Source: Polyangiaceae bacterium
GTDB lineage: Bacteria; Myxococcota_A; Polyangia; Polyangiales; Polyangiaceae
NCBI GenBank assembly: GCA_025937835.1
Contig: JAICQO010000028.1
Coordinates: 1 to 64,000, forward strand
Direction of reading: 5' to 3'
Length of the DNA: 64,000 nucleotides
Translations under genes and position numbers: made by a program
Shown: positions 1 through 20,720 of the stretch, one piece after another
Layout: every line of letters begins with the position of its first letter
Numbering within the stretch: the stretch's first letter is position 1
Notes under the pieces: generated by a model
Told to the model about the DNA's origin: nothing
The model's input: only the letters and a program-made list of their open reading frames with translations
The model's database searches: none

Positions 1-799
<799 letters not shown>

Positions 800-982
800 G
801 TCCCGAGTTTAGCGGGCAGCGTGATCTCAATCACGCGGTCGCCAGGCTCAAAGCCTCGGCACCAGCAGATCACGATCTGCACGGGCGACCAAACAAGAGA
901 AAATCCGGCGAGCCCGGGGCGGCCTGGCAGCAGGTGGCGACTGACGCGAGGCGCTCCCTGCTGCCGAAATCCAAACGAGGCC

Positions 983-1345
983 CTACGTAAAATCCTTCTC
1001 GACGCGCTCCTGATCCTCTTTGCAGCGGATGCAGAGCGTCGTCTCGGGGCGCGCCTCGAGGCGCTTCACGGTGATCTTCTCGCCGCACTCGTCGCAGGTT
1101 CCGAAGGTGCCGCTCTCGATCTTTTCGAGCGCCTTCTGGATCTTGTCCAGGAACACCTTCTCGCGGCCGCGCAGGCGAAACTGGAACGACTGCAGGTACT
1201 CGCTCGACGCGAGATCCATTTCGTCGGGCAGGTCGTTGGCGTCGAGAGCCATGTCCTCGTCGAGCGTCTGTTGCGCGCGCTTGATGATTTCGTCGCGCTT
1301 CGACTCGAGCATCTCTTTGAATTTCTTGAGCTGGACTTTGGTCAT
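983..1345 (-). CDS. dksA: DksA/TraR-family RNA polymerase-binding regulator
   Basis: Transcription factor that binds in the RNA polymerase secondary channel and works with ppGpp. The 120-residue product has an N-terminal coiled coil with the acidic tip motif DEMDLA, matching the DxxDxA tip of DksA, and a C-terminal zinc finger (CDEC, 17 residues, CIRC). I chose the ATG at 1345 (MTKVQLKKF) because it starts directly at the coiled coil; an in-frame TTG seven codons upstream would add a non-conserved peptide. A good sigma-70-like promoter lies about 90 bp upstream. Length and motifs fit a canonical DksA. Confidence 0.95.
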   Translation of the reverse strand: MTKVQLKKFKEMLESKRDEIIKRAQQTLDEDMALDANDLPDEMDLASSEYLQSFQFRLRGREKVFLDKIQKALEKIESGTFGTCDECGEKITVKRLEARPETTLCIRCKEDQERVEKDFT

Positions 1346-1438
1346 CGTGGACTCGAGAGGCGGCAAGGCCGCCAGGGGACGAGCAGGATACGAACCGGAT
1401 ACGACTGAAAATACGAAGCGGGAATCGAGCGGCCCAAC

Positions 1439-1467
1439 AACATAGGAACGGACCCCGACCCCGTCAA
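1439..1467 (-). promoter_or_regulatory. Predicted sigma-70-type promoter of dksA
   Basis: On the minus strand TTGACG (1467-1462) is separated by 17 bp from TATGTT (1444-1439). It points toward dksA and leaves an untranslated leader of roughly 85 nt. Prediction by eye from hexamer match and position only. Confidence 0.55.
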
Positions 1468-1555
1468 TGGAACACCCGCGGGGCTCGGGCCGTGGTAGGT
1501 TCTTGCGCCGTTTTTCCCGGGCGGCCGGAGCTACCGAGGCAATTCGGCCTAGGGG

Positions 1556-3259
1556 TCAGAGCCCTTCGCGGTAGGCGCGGACGGCGTTGACGATGGCGTC
1601 GGCCAGGCGCTGGCGGAAATCGGCCGTATTGAAACGCGTCTCGCCGTCGGGGCTCGAGATGAACGAGGCTTCGAACAATACCGCGGGCATGAGCGCGCCG
1701 GCGAGCACGTAGAAGCCGGCGCGTTTGACGCCGCCGTCGGGGATCTGCTTTCCGTAGCCGCGCGACAAGGAGCTCATCGCCGCGCGTTGCAGCAGCCCTG
1801 CGAAATGGAGCGAGGCCTCGGCGTGCTCCGGCCCGGACAGCCGCAACATCGCGTTCGCGAGCTCGGCGCCGGCGGCCGCGGACGCGGCGTTCTCGCGCGC
1901 GGCCAGGCGCATCGCCGAGTCTTCGCGCGTCTCGTCGAGCACGAAGGTCATGATCGCGCTGCCACCGCCGTCCTCGCTGGCGTTGCAGTGGATCGACACG
2001 AACAGATCCGCGGAGAACGCGTTGGCGCGCGCGATGCGCTCCTCGAGCGGTACGTAGTGGTCGCCGTCGCGCGTGAGCAGCGTCGTCACGTCGAGCTGCC
2101 GCGCCAGGAGTGGCGCCGCGCGGTGGGCGATGTCGAGGGTCACGTCTTTTTCACGCAAGCCGCTCGGCCCGATCGCGCCGGGGTCGTTGCCGCCGTGCCC
2201 GGGATCGAGCACCACGCGCTGTACCCTGCGCCCGCCCGCCTGTGGCCCCGAAAGCACTGGCCCCTTGCCGGGCGCGGATACGTCGATCACCAGCCGAAAC
2301 GGCTCGGGCACGTAGAACACGCGGCGCTCGGCGGGCGCGGTCAGCTCGAGCACGATCCGCACCGAATCCCCGTTCTGGCCGAGGCGCACGCGCTCGACCA
2401 GCCCGCCGACGTCGTAGCTGTTCTTCGTGTCGAGCGTCGCGCCCTTCACGTCCACGTACAGCCGGCTGCGCTGTCCCTCGTCCTCGAGCTTTCCGACCTG
2501 GAACAGCGCCGGCGCGGTGGAGTGCACGACGACGCGCGCAGCCTCCTTGCCTCCGTACTGTTCGACGCGCGTGATGCGCGACGGCCCCGCGCTCGGCGCG
2601 ATGCTCCTCGGCAAGACGATGCCCGACGCCGCGGGCGGCGCTACGGCGCTCGCGCCCTGCGCAGGCGCCGCCGCAGCCTCGTCCGCCGCAGCCAGGGCGC
2701 GCGCCGCGGCTCGGTAGACCGACAGCGAGAGCAGCGCGCGATCTCGGCGTGCGCCGCACTCGACCGGATCGTCCCGCGCATCGAGCTGTTCGAGCGCGCG
2801 ATAGGCGGCGACCGGATCGCGCGTGACCTCCGCCTCGAGCAAGATCCGGCGCAGCCCGGCCCGGCAAGCCTGACCTGGACGGCGACCGAGCTCGCGCAAG
2901 ATCTCGACGGCCTCGAGCGCGTCGACGTGGCGGCGCTCGCGGCGGTACAGCTGCTCGCGGAGCGACGCGGCCCGCTCGAGGAGCGCGTCACCCTCGCGGT
3001 TGAGCGCCCGCGACCCCGACAGCGAAAGCTCGTCTGCGAGGATCACCGCCTCCTCCCGGGGACCGAGGCCTCCGGCGACGCTCGAAGCCGCGGGCGCCGG
3101 CGCGGGCGGCGCGGGCGCCTCGCGGCAAGCCGCGCCCGCGAGCAGGAAAACCCACATCACGACGAAGGCTAGCCCGGGGCGCCGGGGCGCCCGGGAAAGG
3201 CCTGTCGCGGCGCCGGGTAAACGAAACCGAGACTCGAGGGGGGGTCGCGAATTGCGCAC
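1556..3259 (-). CDS. AmiC-type N-acetylmuramoyl-L-alanine amidase, lipoprotein (AMIN + Amidase_3)
   Basis: Periplasmic zinc amidase that cuts the amide bond between MurNAc and the stem peptide, usually at division septa. The 567-residue product has a lipobox ending at Cys45 (LLAGAAC), a helical linker, an AMIN domain at about 230-325 (peptidoglycan/septum targeting) and an Amidase_3 domain at about 350-560. Zinc and catalytic motifs are visible: DPGHGGNDPG near residue 355, EKDVTLDI, SIHCNAS and the C-terminal FEASFIS. The start is the GTG at 3259, which gives a basic n-region before the hydrophobic stretch; a later start is possible. It is divergent from the next gene with only 35 bp between them. 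Confidence 0.93.
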   Translation of the reverse strand: MRNSRPPLESRFRLPGAATGLSRAPRRPGLAFVVMWVFLLAGAACREAPAPPAPAPAASSVAGGLGPREEAVILADELSLSGSRALNREGDALLERAASLREQLYRRERRHVDALEAVEILRELGRRPGQACRAGLRRILLEAEVTRDPVAAYRALEQLDARDDPVECGARRDRALLSLSVYRAAARALAAADEAAAAPAQGASAVAPPAASGIVLPRSIAPSAGPSRITRVEQYGGKEAARVVVHSTAPALFQVGKLEDEGQRSRLYVDVKGATLDTKNSYDVGGLVERVRLGQNGDSVRIVLELTAPAERRVFYVPEPFRLVIDVSAPGKGPVLSGPQAGGRRVQRVVLDPGHGGNDPGAIGPSGLREKDVTLDIAHRAAPLLARQLDVTTLLTRDGDHYVPLEERIARANAFSADLFVSIHCNASEDGGGSAIMTFVLDETREDSAMRLAARENAASAAAGAELANAMLRLSGPEHAEASLHFAGLLQRAAMSSLSRGYGKQIPDGGVKRAGFYVLAGALMPAVLFEASFISSPDGETRFNTADFRQRLADAIVNAVRAYREGL

Positions 3260-3294
3260 GACTTGACGACGGTGCTAGCCTCGTCAGACGGCCG

Positions 3295-4464
3295 ATGGCA
3301 AATAGCCCGCGCGACGGACGATCGGGCTCAGGCCCACTCGATACCGATCAGGCGGAGCGGCTCGCGGAGCTGTTCCAGCCGAGTTGGGAGGTAGGGTCCA
3401 AGCCCAGCGCCGCTTCGCCCAAGAGCCGTGCCGAGATGGACAAGCTCGGCACCACCACGGCTCCCGAGGTCCCGGTGCCGGCCCACAAGAAGACCTTGGT
3501 CGGGCTGCCGGTGCCCACGCCGGTGATGCCCGCGTCCAAGATGCCCGGCGCCAAGCCGAGCGCGCCGCCCGTTCAGCCGGCCGCTGCGGCCGCTGCAGCC
3601 GAAGCCGCGGCCCGGGCCGCCTCGAAGAAGACGCTGATGGGCGTCGCTCCGCCCTCGGTTGGCCGCTCGACCTCGCGTTCGTCGCAGCCGCCGCCGGTGA
3701 AGGTGCCGTCGCACGCGCCTCCCCCTCCGCCGCCGCCCGAGCCGGCCGAGCTCAAGTCGCGGGGCAAGGGCACTCTGCCCGCTCCGCCGCTCTCGGAGCC
3801 CGCTGCCAAGTCTTCTCCGCGCTCCTCTCGGCCGAGCGGCGTCGCCAAGGCCTACGTTCCGAAGGAAGATCCCCACACGCCTGCCGTCGTGGTGGACGAA
3901 GCCGCGCTCCGGGACGGCGAGGCGGCGGCCGCGGCTGAAGAAGCGCGGCGGCGGGCGCGGCTCGAAGCGGCGCGCCACGCAAAGACGATGCGCGCCCGCC
4001 CGGGCGAGCTGGGCTTCGAACGCGAGGAGCCGAAGAAGTCGCGCAAACTCCTGTGGGTGCTTGGTATCGCAGCGGCCGGCGCCCTGGGTATCGCCGGGTT
4101 TTTGGGTCTGCGCAGCTCCGATAGCTCCACAGCGATCAGCGAAGAGCCCGCCGAACCGTCCGCGGCGGAAGCCGAGTCGCCCCCGATCCCCACCGTTGCC
4201 TCGCCCGAAGCGCTCCCGGTCGAGTCGCCCCCTGTCGAACCCGAGCGGGCAGCGCCTCCCGCACCGGCTGCACCCGTCGTAACCCCGGCCCGCGAGCCCG
4301 CCCGCGTCGAGGTGCGCCCGACGAAGCCCCAACCGGCCTCGCGGCAGACGGCAGCGCCCAAACGCGGAAGCGACGCCGCGCCGTCCCGGCCTGCCCAGTC
4401 GGAGCCGAAGAAGACGGCAGAGCCGCAAAAGAAGACCGTGATCGTCCGCGACGCACCGTTCTGA
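3295..4464 (+). CDS. Pro/Ala-rich single-pass membrane protein of unknown function
   Basis: The 389-residue product is not a recognised family. About 245 residues of low-complexity Pro/Ala/Ser-rich sequence, presumably cytoplasmic, precede one membrane segment (about 253-272, starting LLWVLGIAAAG), then a second Pro/Glu-rich region ending KKTVIVRDAPF. Two short motifs, KKTLVGL and KKTLMGV, recur in the N-terminal half; similar KT[LM][VM]G motifs are common in myxobacterial Pro-rich regulatory proteins, but I cannot assign a role. It is followed 42 bp later by the TPR/PEGA-like gene on the same strand, so the two may be co-transcribed. Confidence 0.75.
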   Translation: MANSPRDGRSGSGPLDTDQAERLAELFQPSWEVGSKPSAASPKSRAEMDKLGTTTAPEVPVPAHKKTLVGLPVPTPVMPASKMPGAKPSAPPVQPAAAAAAAEAAARAASKKTLMGVAPPSVGRSTSRSSQPPPVKVPSHAPPPPPPPEPAELKSRGKGTLPAPPLSEPAAKSSPRSSRPSGVAKAYVPKEDPHTPAVVVDEAALRDGEAAAAAEEARRRARLEAARHAKTMRARPGELGFEREEPKKSRKLLWVLGIAAAGALGIAGFLGLRSSDSSTAISEEPAEPSAAEAESPPIPTVASPEALPVESPPVEPERAAPPAPAAPVVTPAREPARVEVRPTKPQPASRQTAAPKRGSDAAPSRPAQSEPKKTAEPQKKTVIVRDAPF

Positions 4465-4506
4465 TGCGGTTTACGAGCCGCGTCCTCAAAGTGTAGAAGG
4501 ACCTGG

Positions 4507-5712
4507 ATGCGCTCGAAACAAGCCGTCCTCCCGCGCGAAGCGCGGCGGACGCTCACCGGGCCGTGGGCATTGTTGGGATTCTTGGCAGTCGCAGCATGGC
4601 TCTGGACCTCTCCGGCACTCGCTGAAGACGACGTGACCCTGGCGATGGCGCGCGAGCGCTTCAAAGAGGGTGTTCAGTATTTCGATCAAGAGCTGTACGA
4701 CAAGGCGCGCGCCGCCTTCGTTCAGGCTTATGCCCTCCGGAAACATCCGGCGGTGCTCTTGAACCTCGCGCAGAGCGAGGTCCGTTCGGGACACGAGGCC
4801 GAGGCCGCGGCCCACTTCGCGCAATACCTGCGGGAGCACAAGGAAGCGACGGAGTCCGAACGCCAGGGCGCACTCCAGGGCCTCGCGCAAGCCAAGACCT
4901 CGGTGATGGAGGTCCCCGTCGAGGTCGACGTCGCGGGCGCCGAGGTATTCGTCGATCAGACGCTCGAGGGCACGTCGCCGCTGCCGGGCCCGCTCTACCT
5001 CTCGCCCGGCAAGCACGTGATCCTGGCTCGCAAAGAAGGCCGCGAAGATCGCCTCGAAGTCGATGCCGTCGCCGGCCAAACCGCCGCCGTGACGCTGCGC
5101 CCGAAGCGCGCGAAGAAACCGGAAGCCGCACCGCCGCCGGAGGAACCCCCGAAGCCGCGCGAGACCCACGACGAGCCGATCGAAGTCTCCGAGCACCGCG
5201 ACTCCGAGGGCTTCTTCGCGTGGGCAGCCGGCTCACCGGTGGCCTGGATCGGCGGCGGCCTGACCCTCGCCGGGATCGCCGGCGGCATCGGCTTCGGCCT
5301 CGGGGCGAAGGATAGCTACGACAGCGCCGACTCGGTGCTGGCAAGGATCCGCCAGGAAGCAGACACCGACGGTCTGCCCACCACCCAGGGTCTTTGCACC
5401 GATCCGGCGGCGGCGCTGATGAACGCTTCCTCGTTCACCGGCGATACGGCCGCGCGTGCCGCCGACTATGAAAAAGCCTGTGCGCGCTACAGCGACAACA
5501 TCGACTCGGGCGACAGCCTGAAGACGCTATCGACCGTGAGCTGGGTCGTCGCGGGCGTCGCCGCGACCGGCACCATCGTCTACTACTTCATCGACACGGC
5601 CGGCTCCTCGGAAGAGACCAGCAGTGTGCGCCCAAAACGCGGCTTCCAGGCGCGGGTCGTGCCGTACGTTTCACCCGGCGAGCGCGGCGTCTTCGTCGTC
5701 GGCGAGTTCTGA
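4507..5712 (+). CDS. Secreted TPR + PEGA-like domain membrane protein
   Basis: The 401-residue product has an N-terminal signal/anchor (about 20-40, ending SPALAED), a TPR region at about 45-130 (ARERFKEGVQYFDQ, ALRKHPAVLLNLAQ), a PEGA-like beta domain at about 135-200 (VEVDVAGAEVFVDQ, LSPGKHVILARKEG), a Pro-rich spacer and two further hydrophobic segments near 240-258 and 340-360. This layout recurs in myxobacterial envelope proteins of unknown function. The start ATG has AAGGA seven bases upstream. Its 3' end overlaps the convergent activator gene by 42 bp. Confidence 0.8.
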   Translation: MRSKQAVLPREARRTLTGPWALLGFLAVAAWLWTSPALAEDDVTLAMARERFKEGVQYFDQELYDKARAAFVQAYALRKHPAVLLNLAQSEVRSGHEAEAAAHFAQYLREHKEATESERQGALQGLAQAKTSVMEVPVEVDVAGAEVFVDQTLEGTSPLPGPLYLSPGKHVILARKEGREDRLEVDAVAGQTAAVTLRPKRAKKPEAAPPPEEPPKPRETHDEPIEVSEHRDSEGFFAWAAGSPVAWIGGGLTLAGIAGGIGFGLGAKDSYDSADSVLARIRQEADTDGLPTTQGLCTDPAAALMNASSFTGDTAARAADYEKACARYSDNIDSGDSLKTLSTVSWVVAGVAATGTIVYYFIDTAGSSEETSSVRPKRGFQARVVPYVSPGERGVFVVGEF

Positions 5713-6969
5713 TTCCGGGCGCGCGAGCCAGGAGCGAAACGTGCTGCGCGGGACGCCCGCTGCACGCGCCGCGGCGCTCACGTTCTTTCGATGCTCGTCG
5801 AGCAAGCGGCGCGCGTCGCGGGGACCTATCCGCGCTGGACGCGGCAGCGCCGGAGCGACCGGCAGGGATAGCTCGACCGCGCCGATCTCCTCGCCGGGCG
5901 TGGCCATGGCCGCGCGGTAGAGCGCGCTCGAGAGCTCGCGCACGTTGCCGGGCCACGAGTGCGAGAGCAGCCGCGACAGGGCGCCGCTCGTCAGGCGCTT
6001 GTCACCGACGTCCGGCTTGATGCGCGCAAGCAGGACCCGGCAGAGCTCGGGAATGTCGCTCTTCCGCTGCCGCAGCGGCGGCACCCGAACCACCACCGTG
6101 GAGAGCCGATGAAACAGGTCGGCGCGGAAGCGCTCCTCGGTCACGCGCTGCTCGAGCTCGGCCCAGCTCGCCGAAATGATCCGCACGTCGACGAGCAGCG
6201 GGTTCGTCGCTCCCAGCGGACGCACGCCGCCGTCCTCCACCACGCGCAGCAGCTTGACCTGGATCGCCGGCGTCAGATCGGCGATCTCGTCGAGGAACAG
6301 CGTGCCACCGTGCGCGATCTCGAAGGCTCCGGCGCGGCTCTGCACGGCGCCCGTGAACGCGCCGCGCCGGTGGCCGAACAGCTCCGCGTCGGCGAGCGAC
6401 TCGGGCAGCGCCGACAGGTTCAGCGGCACGTAGTTTCCAGTCCGGCGGCTGAGCTGGTGAATCGCCCGGGCTATCACGTCCTTGCCGGTGCCGGATTCAC
6501 CCTGGATCAAGATCGGCGCGCGGGTCCGCGCGTGGCGCCGCACCTCGGCCGCCACGCGCTGCATGCCGAGCGACGCGCCCACGAGACCCGGCAACGGATC
6601 CGCCACGGGCGGCGGCTCGGCGAGCCCGCCGCGCACGACCACGCTCGAACGACCGAGCACCAGCGCGCCGCCGTCGCTCACGAACTCCGCGCGGGTGATG
6701 CGCACCGCGCCCACGTAGGTTCCATTGCGAGAGCCGAGGTCTTCGACCGCGAGCCGATCGACACCGGCGGACAACGCGCAGTGACGGTGGCTGATCGCCG
6801 GATCGCCGAGCCGGACGTCGGCGTCCCGCCCGCTGCCGAGCACCACCCGCTCCCCTGCCCGCAACACCACCGACAGGCCACCCTCCGGCGTGCCGACCTC
6901 GATCAACCAGGGGCCCGCGGAGCCGGCGCCCGGCATTTCGACCGTTTTGGAACCGATCTCGTCGTTCAT
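5671..6969 (-). CDS. Sigma-54-dependent transcriptional activator with N-terminal FHA domain
   Basis: Enhancer-binding protein that remodels sigma-54 RNA polymerase using ATP. The 432-residue product has an FHA domain at about 25-110 ([21 protein letters not shown]) where other activators carry a receiver domain, an AAA+ domain with Walker A GESGTGKD near 158, the sigma-54 contact loop GAFTGA near 203 and Walker B LFLDEI near 223, and a C-terminal Fis-like helix-turn-helix ([15 protein letters not shown]). The FHA domain implies input from a phosphothreonine, i.e. a Ser/Thr kinase. I chose the ATG at 6969 (GAGG seven bases upstream) over upstream starts that add Arg-rich non-conserved sequence. 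Divergent from the beta-barrel gene at 7082. Confidence 0.92.
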   Translation of the reverse strand: MNDEIGSKTVEMPGAGSAGPWLIEVGTPEGGLSVVLRAGERVVLGSGRDADVRLGDPAISHRHCALSAGVDRLAVEDLGSRNGTYVGAVRITRAEFVSDGGALVLGRSSVVVRGGLAEPPPVADPLPGLVGASLGMQRVAAEVRRHARTRAPILIQGESGTGKDVIARAIHQLSRRTGNYVPLNLSALPESLADAELFGHRRGAFTGAVQSRAGAFEIAHGGTLFLDEIADLTPAIQVKLLRVVEDGGVRPLGATNPLLVDVRIISASWAELEQRVTEERFRADLFHRLSTVVVRVPPLRQRKSDIPELCRVLLARIKPDVGDKRLTSGALSRLLSHSWPGNVRELSSALYRAAMATPGEEIGAVELSLPVAPALPRPARIGPRDARRLLDEHRKNVSAAARAAGVPRSTFRSWLARPESELADDEDAALAG

Positions 6970-7081
6970 CGTGACCTCGCGCCCCCCATCGGCCCGCGCC
7001 CGGCGCGAGTTTCGCGACAAGCGCCCGCGCCAGTGGTCGTTTCCGGTACTGGTCGCCCAGAGCCGATGATAGGAACAGCCC

Positions 7082-7756
7082 GTGCGTCGCCCCGTTCTCC
7101 TCGCTGCGCTGTTTTCTACCTGGTTTGGCGCTGCAGTCGCGTCAGCGGCAGACCCGGCGCCGCCCGCGTCCACAGACGCCGATGAGCGGCAAGAACCCGA
7201 ACGCGCTCCCACGCCGCCGGCCACCGATCTGTTGGCCTGGCATCCGCTGCTCGGCGTGGCCGGGAAACTCGCCGTGCCGTTCGGCCAGCTCGACAGCGAT
7301 CGCAGCTTCGGTGACAGTGCCGGGCTCGGGTACGGCGTGGCCGGCGATCTGGGCCTCGGCCTGAGCCGCAGCGTCGAGCTCGGCGTATGGGCCGACTACG
7401 TGACCTACGACTCGGACGAAGACTGCGCCGGCTGTGAGATCACGTCCTTCGGCATCGGCCCGTTCCTGCGTTACCACCTGGTTCAGGGTATGCGCTTCGA
7501 TCCGTTCTTGATGATCGGCGGCGGCCACCGCGCGCTCACGATCTCGAGTGACGGCCAGAAGCAGACCGACTCGGGCCTCGCCTGGTTGAAGCTCGGGCTC
7601 GGCGGCAATTGGTACGCGCTCAGCCAGGTCGCGTTCGGCCCGTACGCAGAGCTCGAGCTGTCGACACTGACGGACACGCCCGAGGGCAGCGATCCCGCCG
7701 TGTTCGCGCACTTTTCGACCGGCCTCCGCCTGCACTTCGACGTGCGCGGTCGCTGA
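7082..7756 (+). CDS. Outer-membrane beta-barrel protein (OmpA/OmpW-like fold)
   Basis: The 224-residue product starts at GTG with a clear signal peptide (cleavage after AVASA), a 30-residue Pro-rich spacer and then alternating amphipathic strands ending in an aromatic C-terminal strand (FSTGLRLHFDV), typical of an eight-strand outer-membrane barrel. One CxxC pair (CAGC, near residue 122) sits in a probable loop. Substrate and role cannot be told from sequence. It is divergent from the FHA/sigma-54 activator, which could control it. Confidence 0.75.
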   Translation: MRRPVLLAALFSTWFGAAVASAADPAPPASTDADERQEPERAPTPPATDLLAWHPLLGVAGKLAVPFGQLDSDRSFGDSAGLGYGVAGDLGLGLSRSVELGVWADYVTYDSDEDCAGCEITSFGIGPFLRYHLVQGMRFDPFLMIGGGHRALTISSDGQKQTDSGLAWLKLGLGGNWYALSQVAFGPYAELELSTLTDTPEGSDPAVFAHFSTGLRLHFDVRGR

Positions 7757-7833
7757 GCGCGCGTCGCTCCCGAACACACGGCGCTGGGCTGGCCGGAGTG
7801 GCGCCTTTCGACGCCACCCCCGACTCGTCGCGC

Positions 7834-19194
<11,361 letters not shown>

Positions 19195-19390
19195 GCTCCC
19201 TCGGACACAATGCCTGAAGAAAGGTATCCCCGCTCGGAGCACGAACGGGGACCTGTCCTGAACTCTTCGCCGGCCTCGGGCCGGACCACTGGAAACGAAC
19301 CGAGCGCGACAGCAAAACCGCTGCCGCGCTCTTCATTCAACTCGTTTGCTATGCAGTACTGAGGCTTGACCGTGGTCATTCGCCGCTCGG

Positions 19391-20290
19391 TCACTGACCC
19401 AGCTTCTGGACCAGCGACGCACTCGTCTCGCACTGTTCTTTGAATTTCGCCGACTGAGCGCCGCGACACACCTTCTTCGTGAACTGCTCGAGGAGGCGCA
19501 CCGCTTTCTCTTTCTGCGGCGGATTCATGGTCGCGTAAGTGCTGCCGAGGTTGAACGAGAACTCGGGGTGCGAATCGCCGGCGAACTGCTCGGCGCGCTC
19601 CATCGCAGCGACCTGCGCGTTCTTGTCCTTCTTCAGCAGCGCGACGTTCCCGAGCAGCACGTACATGCCGTAGATCTTCGGGTTGTTCTTCTCGCTCGGC
19701 GGAACCAGGCGGGTGCCTTCCTTCAACACCTGCTCGGCCTCGTTCACCTGGCGCAGCGTGATGTAGAGCTCCGCGAGCGGCGGGTAGAAGTAAGAGTGCG
19801 ACGGATCGTGCTCGATCGCCTTGTTGTAGTTCTCGATCGCGCCCTGCTCGTCGTCCGTCCAGAGCAGCGCCTCACCGAGCAGGAAGTAACACTCGGCGAT
19901 GTTCGGGTCCTTCTCGATGCATTTCTTGAGCGGCTCTTTCGCCTGCTCGTAGGCATCCGGGTTGCCTGCCTCGGCCTGATTCACCAGCGCGAGACCGCGC
20001 TTGTACCAGTACGTCGCGAAGTCGGGCGCAACCTGCACGGAACGCGACAGCGTCGACGCCATCTTGTCCCAGTCTTCCTTCTTCTCGTACGCACCGGCGA
20101 GCTTCCAGAGGATGCGGTGGTTGGTGGGATCCAGCTGGACCGCCTGCTCGTACTTCTGGATGGCGCCTTCGACGTTGACCTTGATCGACTGATCGCCTTC
20201 GTTCGCCAGGTTGATGGCTTCGATGTGGTTTCGGTTGCAACCCGCAGCAAACAACATACCCAGGGTGAGCACGGCAACGTTGAGATTCAT
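19391..20290 (-). CDS. TPR lipoprotein in the glt-like locus
   Basis: The 299-residue product has a lipoprotein signal peptide with lipobox LFAAGC (Cys18) and then about five TPRs (AIQKYEQAVQLDPTN, AIENYNKAIEHDPSHS, NEAEQVLKEGTRLVP). No acidic +2 residue (CN), so outer-membrane sorting is plausible. It lies between gltG (430 bp upstream, behind a terminator) and the giant gltI-like gene (196 bp downstream), all on the minus strand, so it probably has its own promoter and may be co-transcribed with gltI. In M. xanthus the gene after gltG is gltH, which is not a TPR lipoprotein as I recall, so I do not give it a glt letter. Confidence 0.8.
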   Translation of the reverse strand: MNLNVAVLTLGMLFAAGCNRNHIEAINLANEGDQSIKVNVEGAIQKYEQAVQLDPTNHRILWKLAGAYEKKEDWDKMASTLSRSVQVAPDFATYWYKRGLALVNQAEAGNPDAYEQAKEPLKKCIEKDPNIAECYFLLGEALLWTDDEQGAIENYNKAIEHDPSHSYFYPPLAELYITLRQVNEAEQVLKEGTRLVPPSEKNNPKIYGMYVLLGNVALLKKDKNAQVAAMERAEQFAGDSHPEFSFNLGSTYATMNPPQKEKAVRLLEQFTKKVCRGAQSAKFKEQCETSASLVQKLGQ

Positions 20291-20720
20291 CGCAAGCCTT
20301 TACCTCTCTACTTACCTGCCCACTTGGGGCGACGCTCTTGCAGCTCCGAACCCGATGTTCGAGCTAGATCCACCGCCTTCGCCGGTGCAGAGGGGTGGCG
20401 CAAGAGGCCCAGAGCATAGGCGCACGCCCCCCATGAAGTAAAGGTGCAACTCGCGCGCTTCGGGGATCCAAAACCGTCCGCAATCGCCGGAGAATATCGG
20501 CGATTTGAAGCACGCCGCGGCGTGCGTGGCGACCCGCACGAACGGTCGGGTCGCGTCCTCTCCGAACCGCGCGGTCTCGCCTTCTTCGGCGGTGCGCGGG
20601 TGCGCGACTCAGCGCCGCCGCTCCACGACGCACACCGCTCACAAAACGCCGAAGGTCCCGAACCGGGACCTTCGAAGCGCGCGCGCCGACGTTCGCCGGA
20701 GCGCCTTGCTCTGTTCGCGC
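20291..20720 (-). other. Intergenic region between gltG and the TPR lipoprotein gene
   Basis: 430 bp without a credible gene. It holds the gltG terminator hairpin near its upstream end (20642-20674) and presumably the promoter of the TPR lipoprotein gene. Short ORFs here lack ribosome binding sites and normal codon use. I could not identify a convincing promoter. Confidence 0.5.
20642..20674 (-). terminator. Rho-independent terminator after gltG
   Basis: A perfect 11-bp stem (CGAAGGTCCCG / CGGGACCTTCG) with a 3-nt loop occupies 20650-20674, 47 bp after the gltG stop. On the minus strand it is followed by GCGTTTTG, a short U-run. It should separate the gltF-gltG transcript from the downstream TPR lipoprotein and giant gene. 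Confidence 0.75.
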
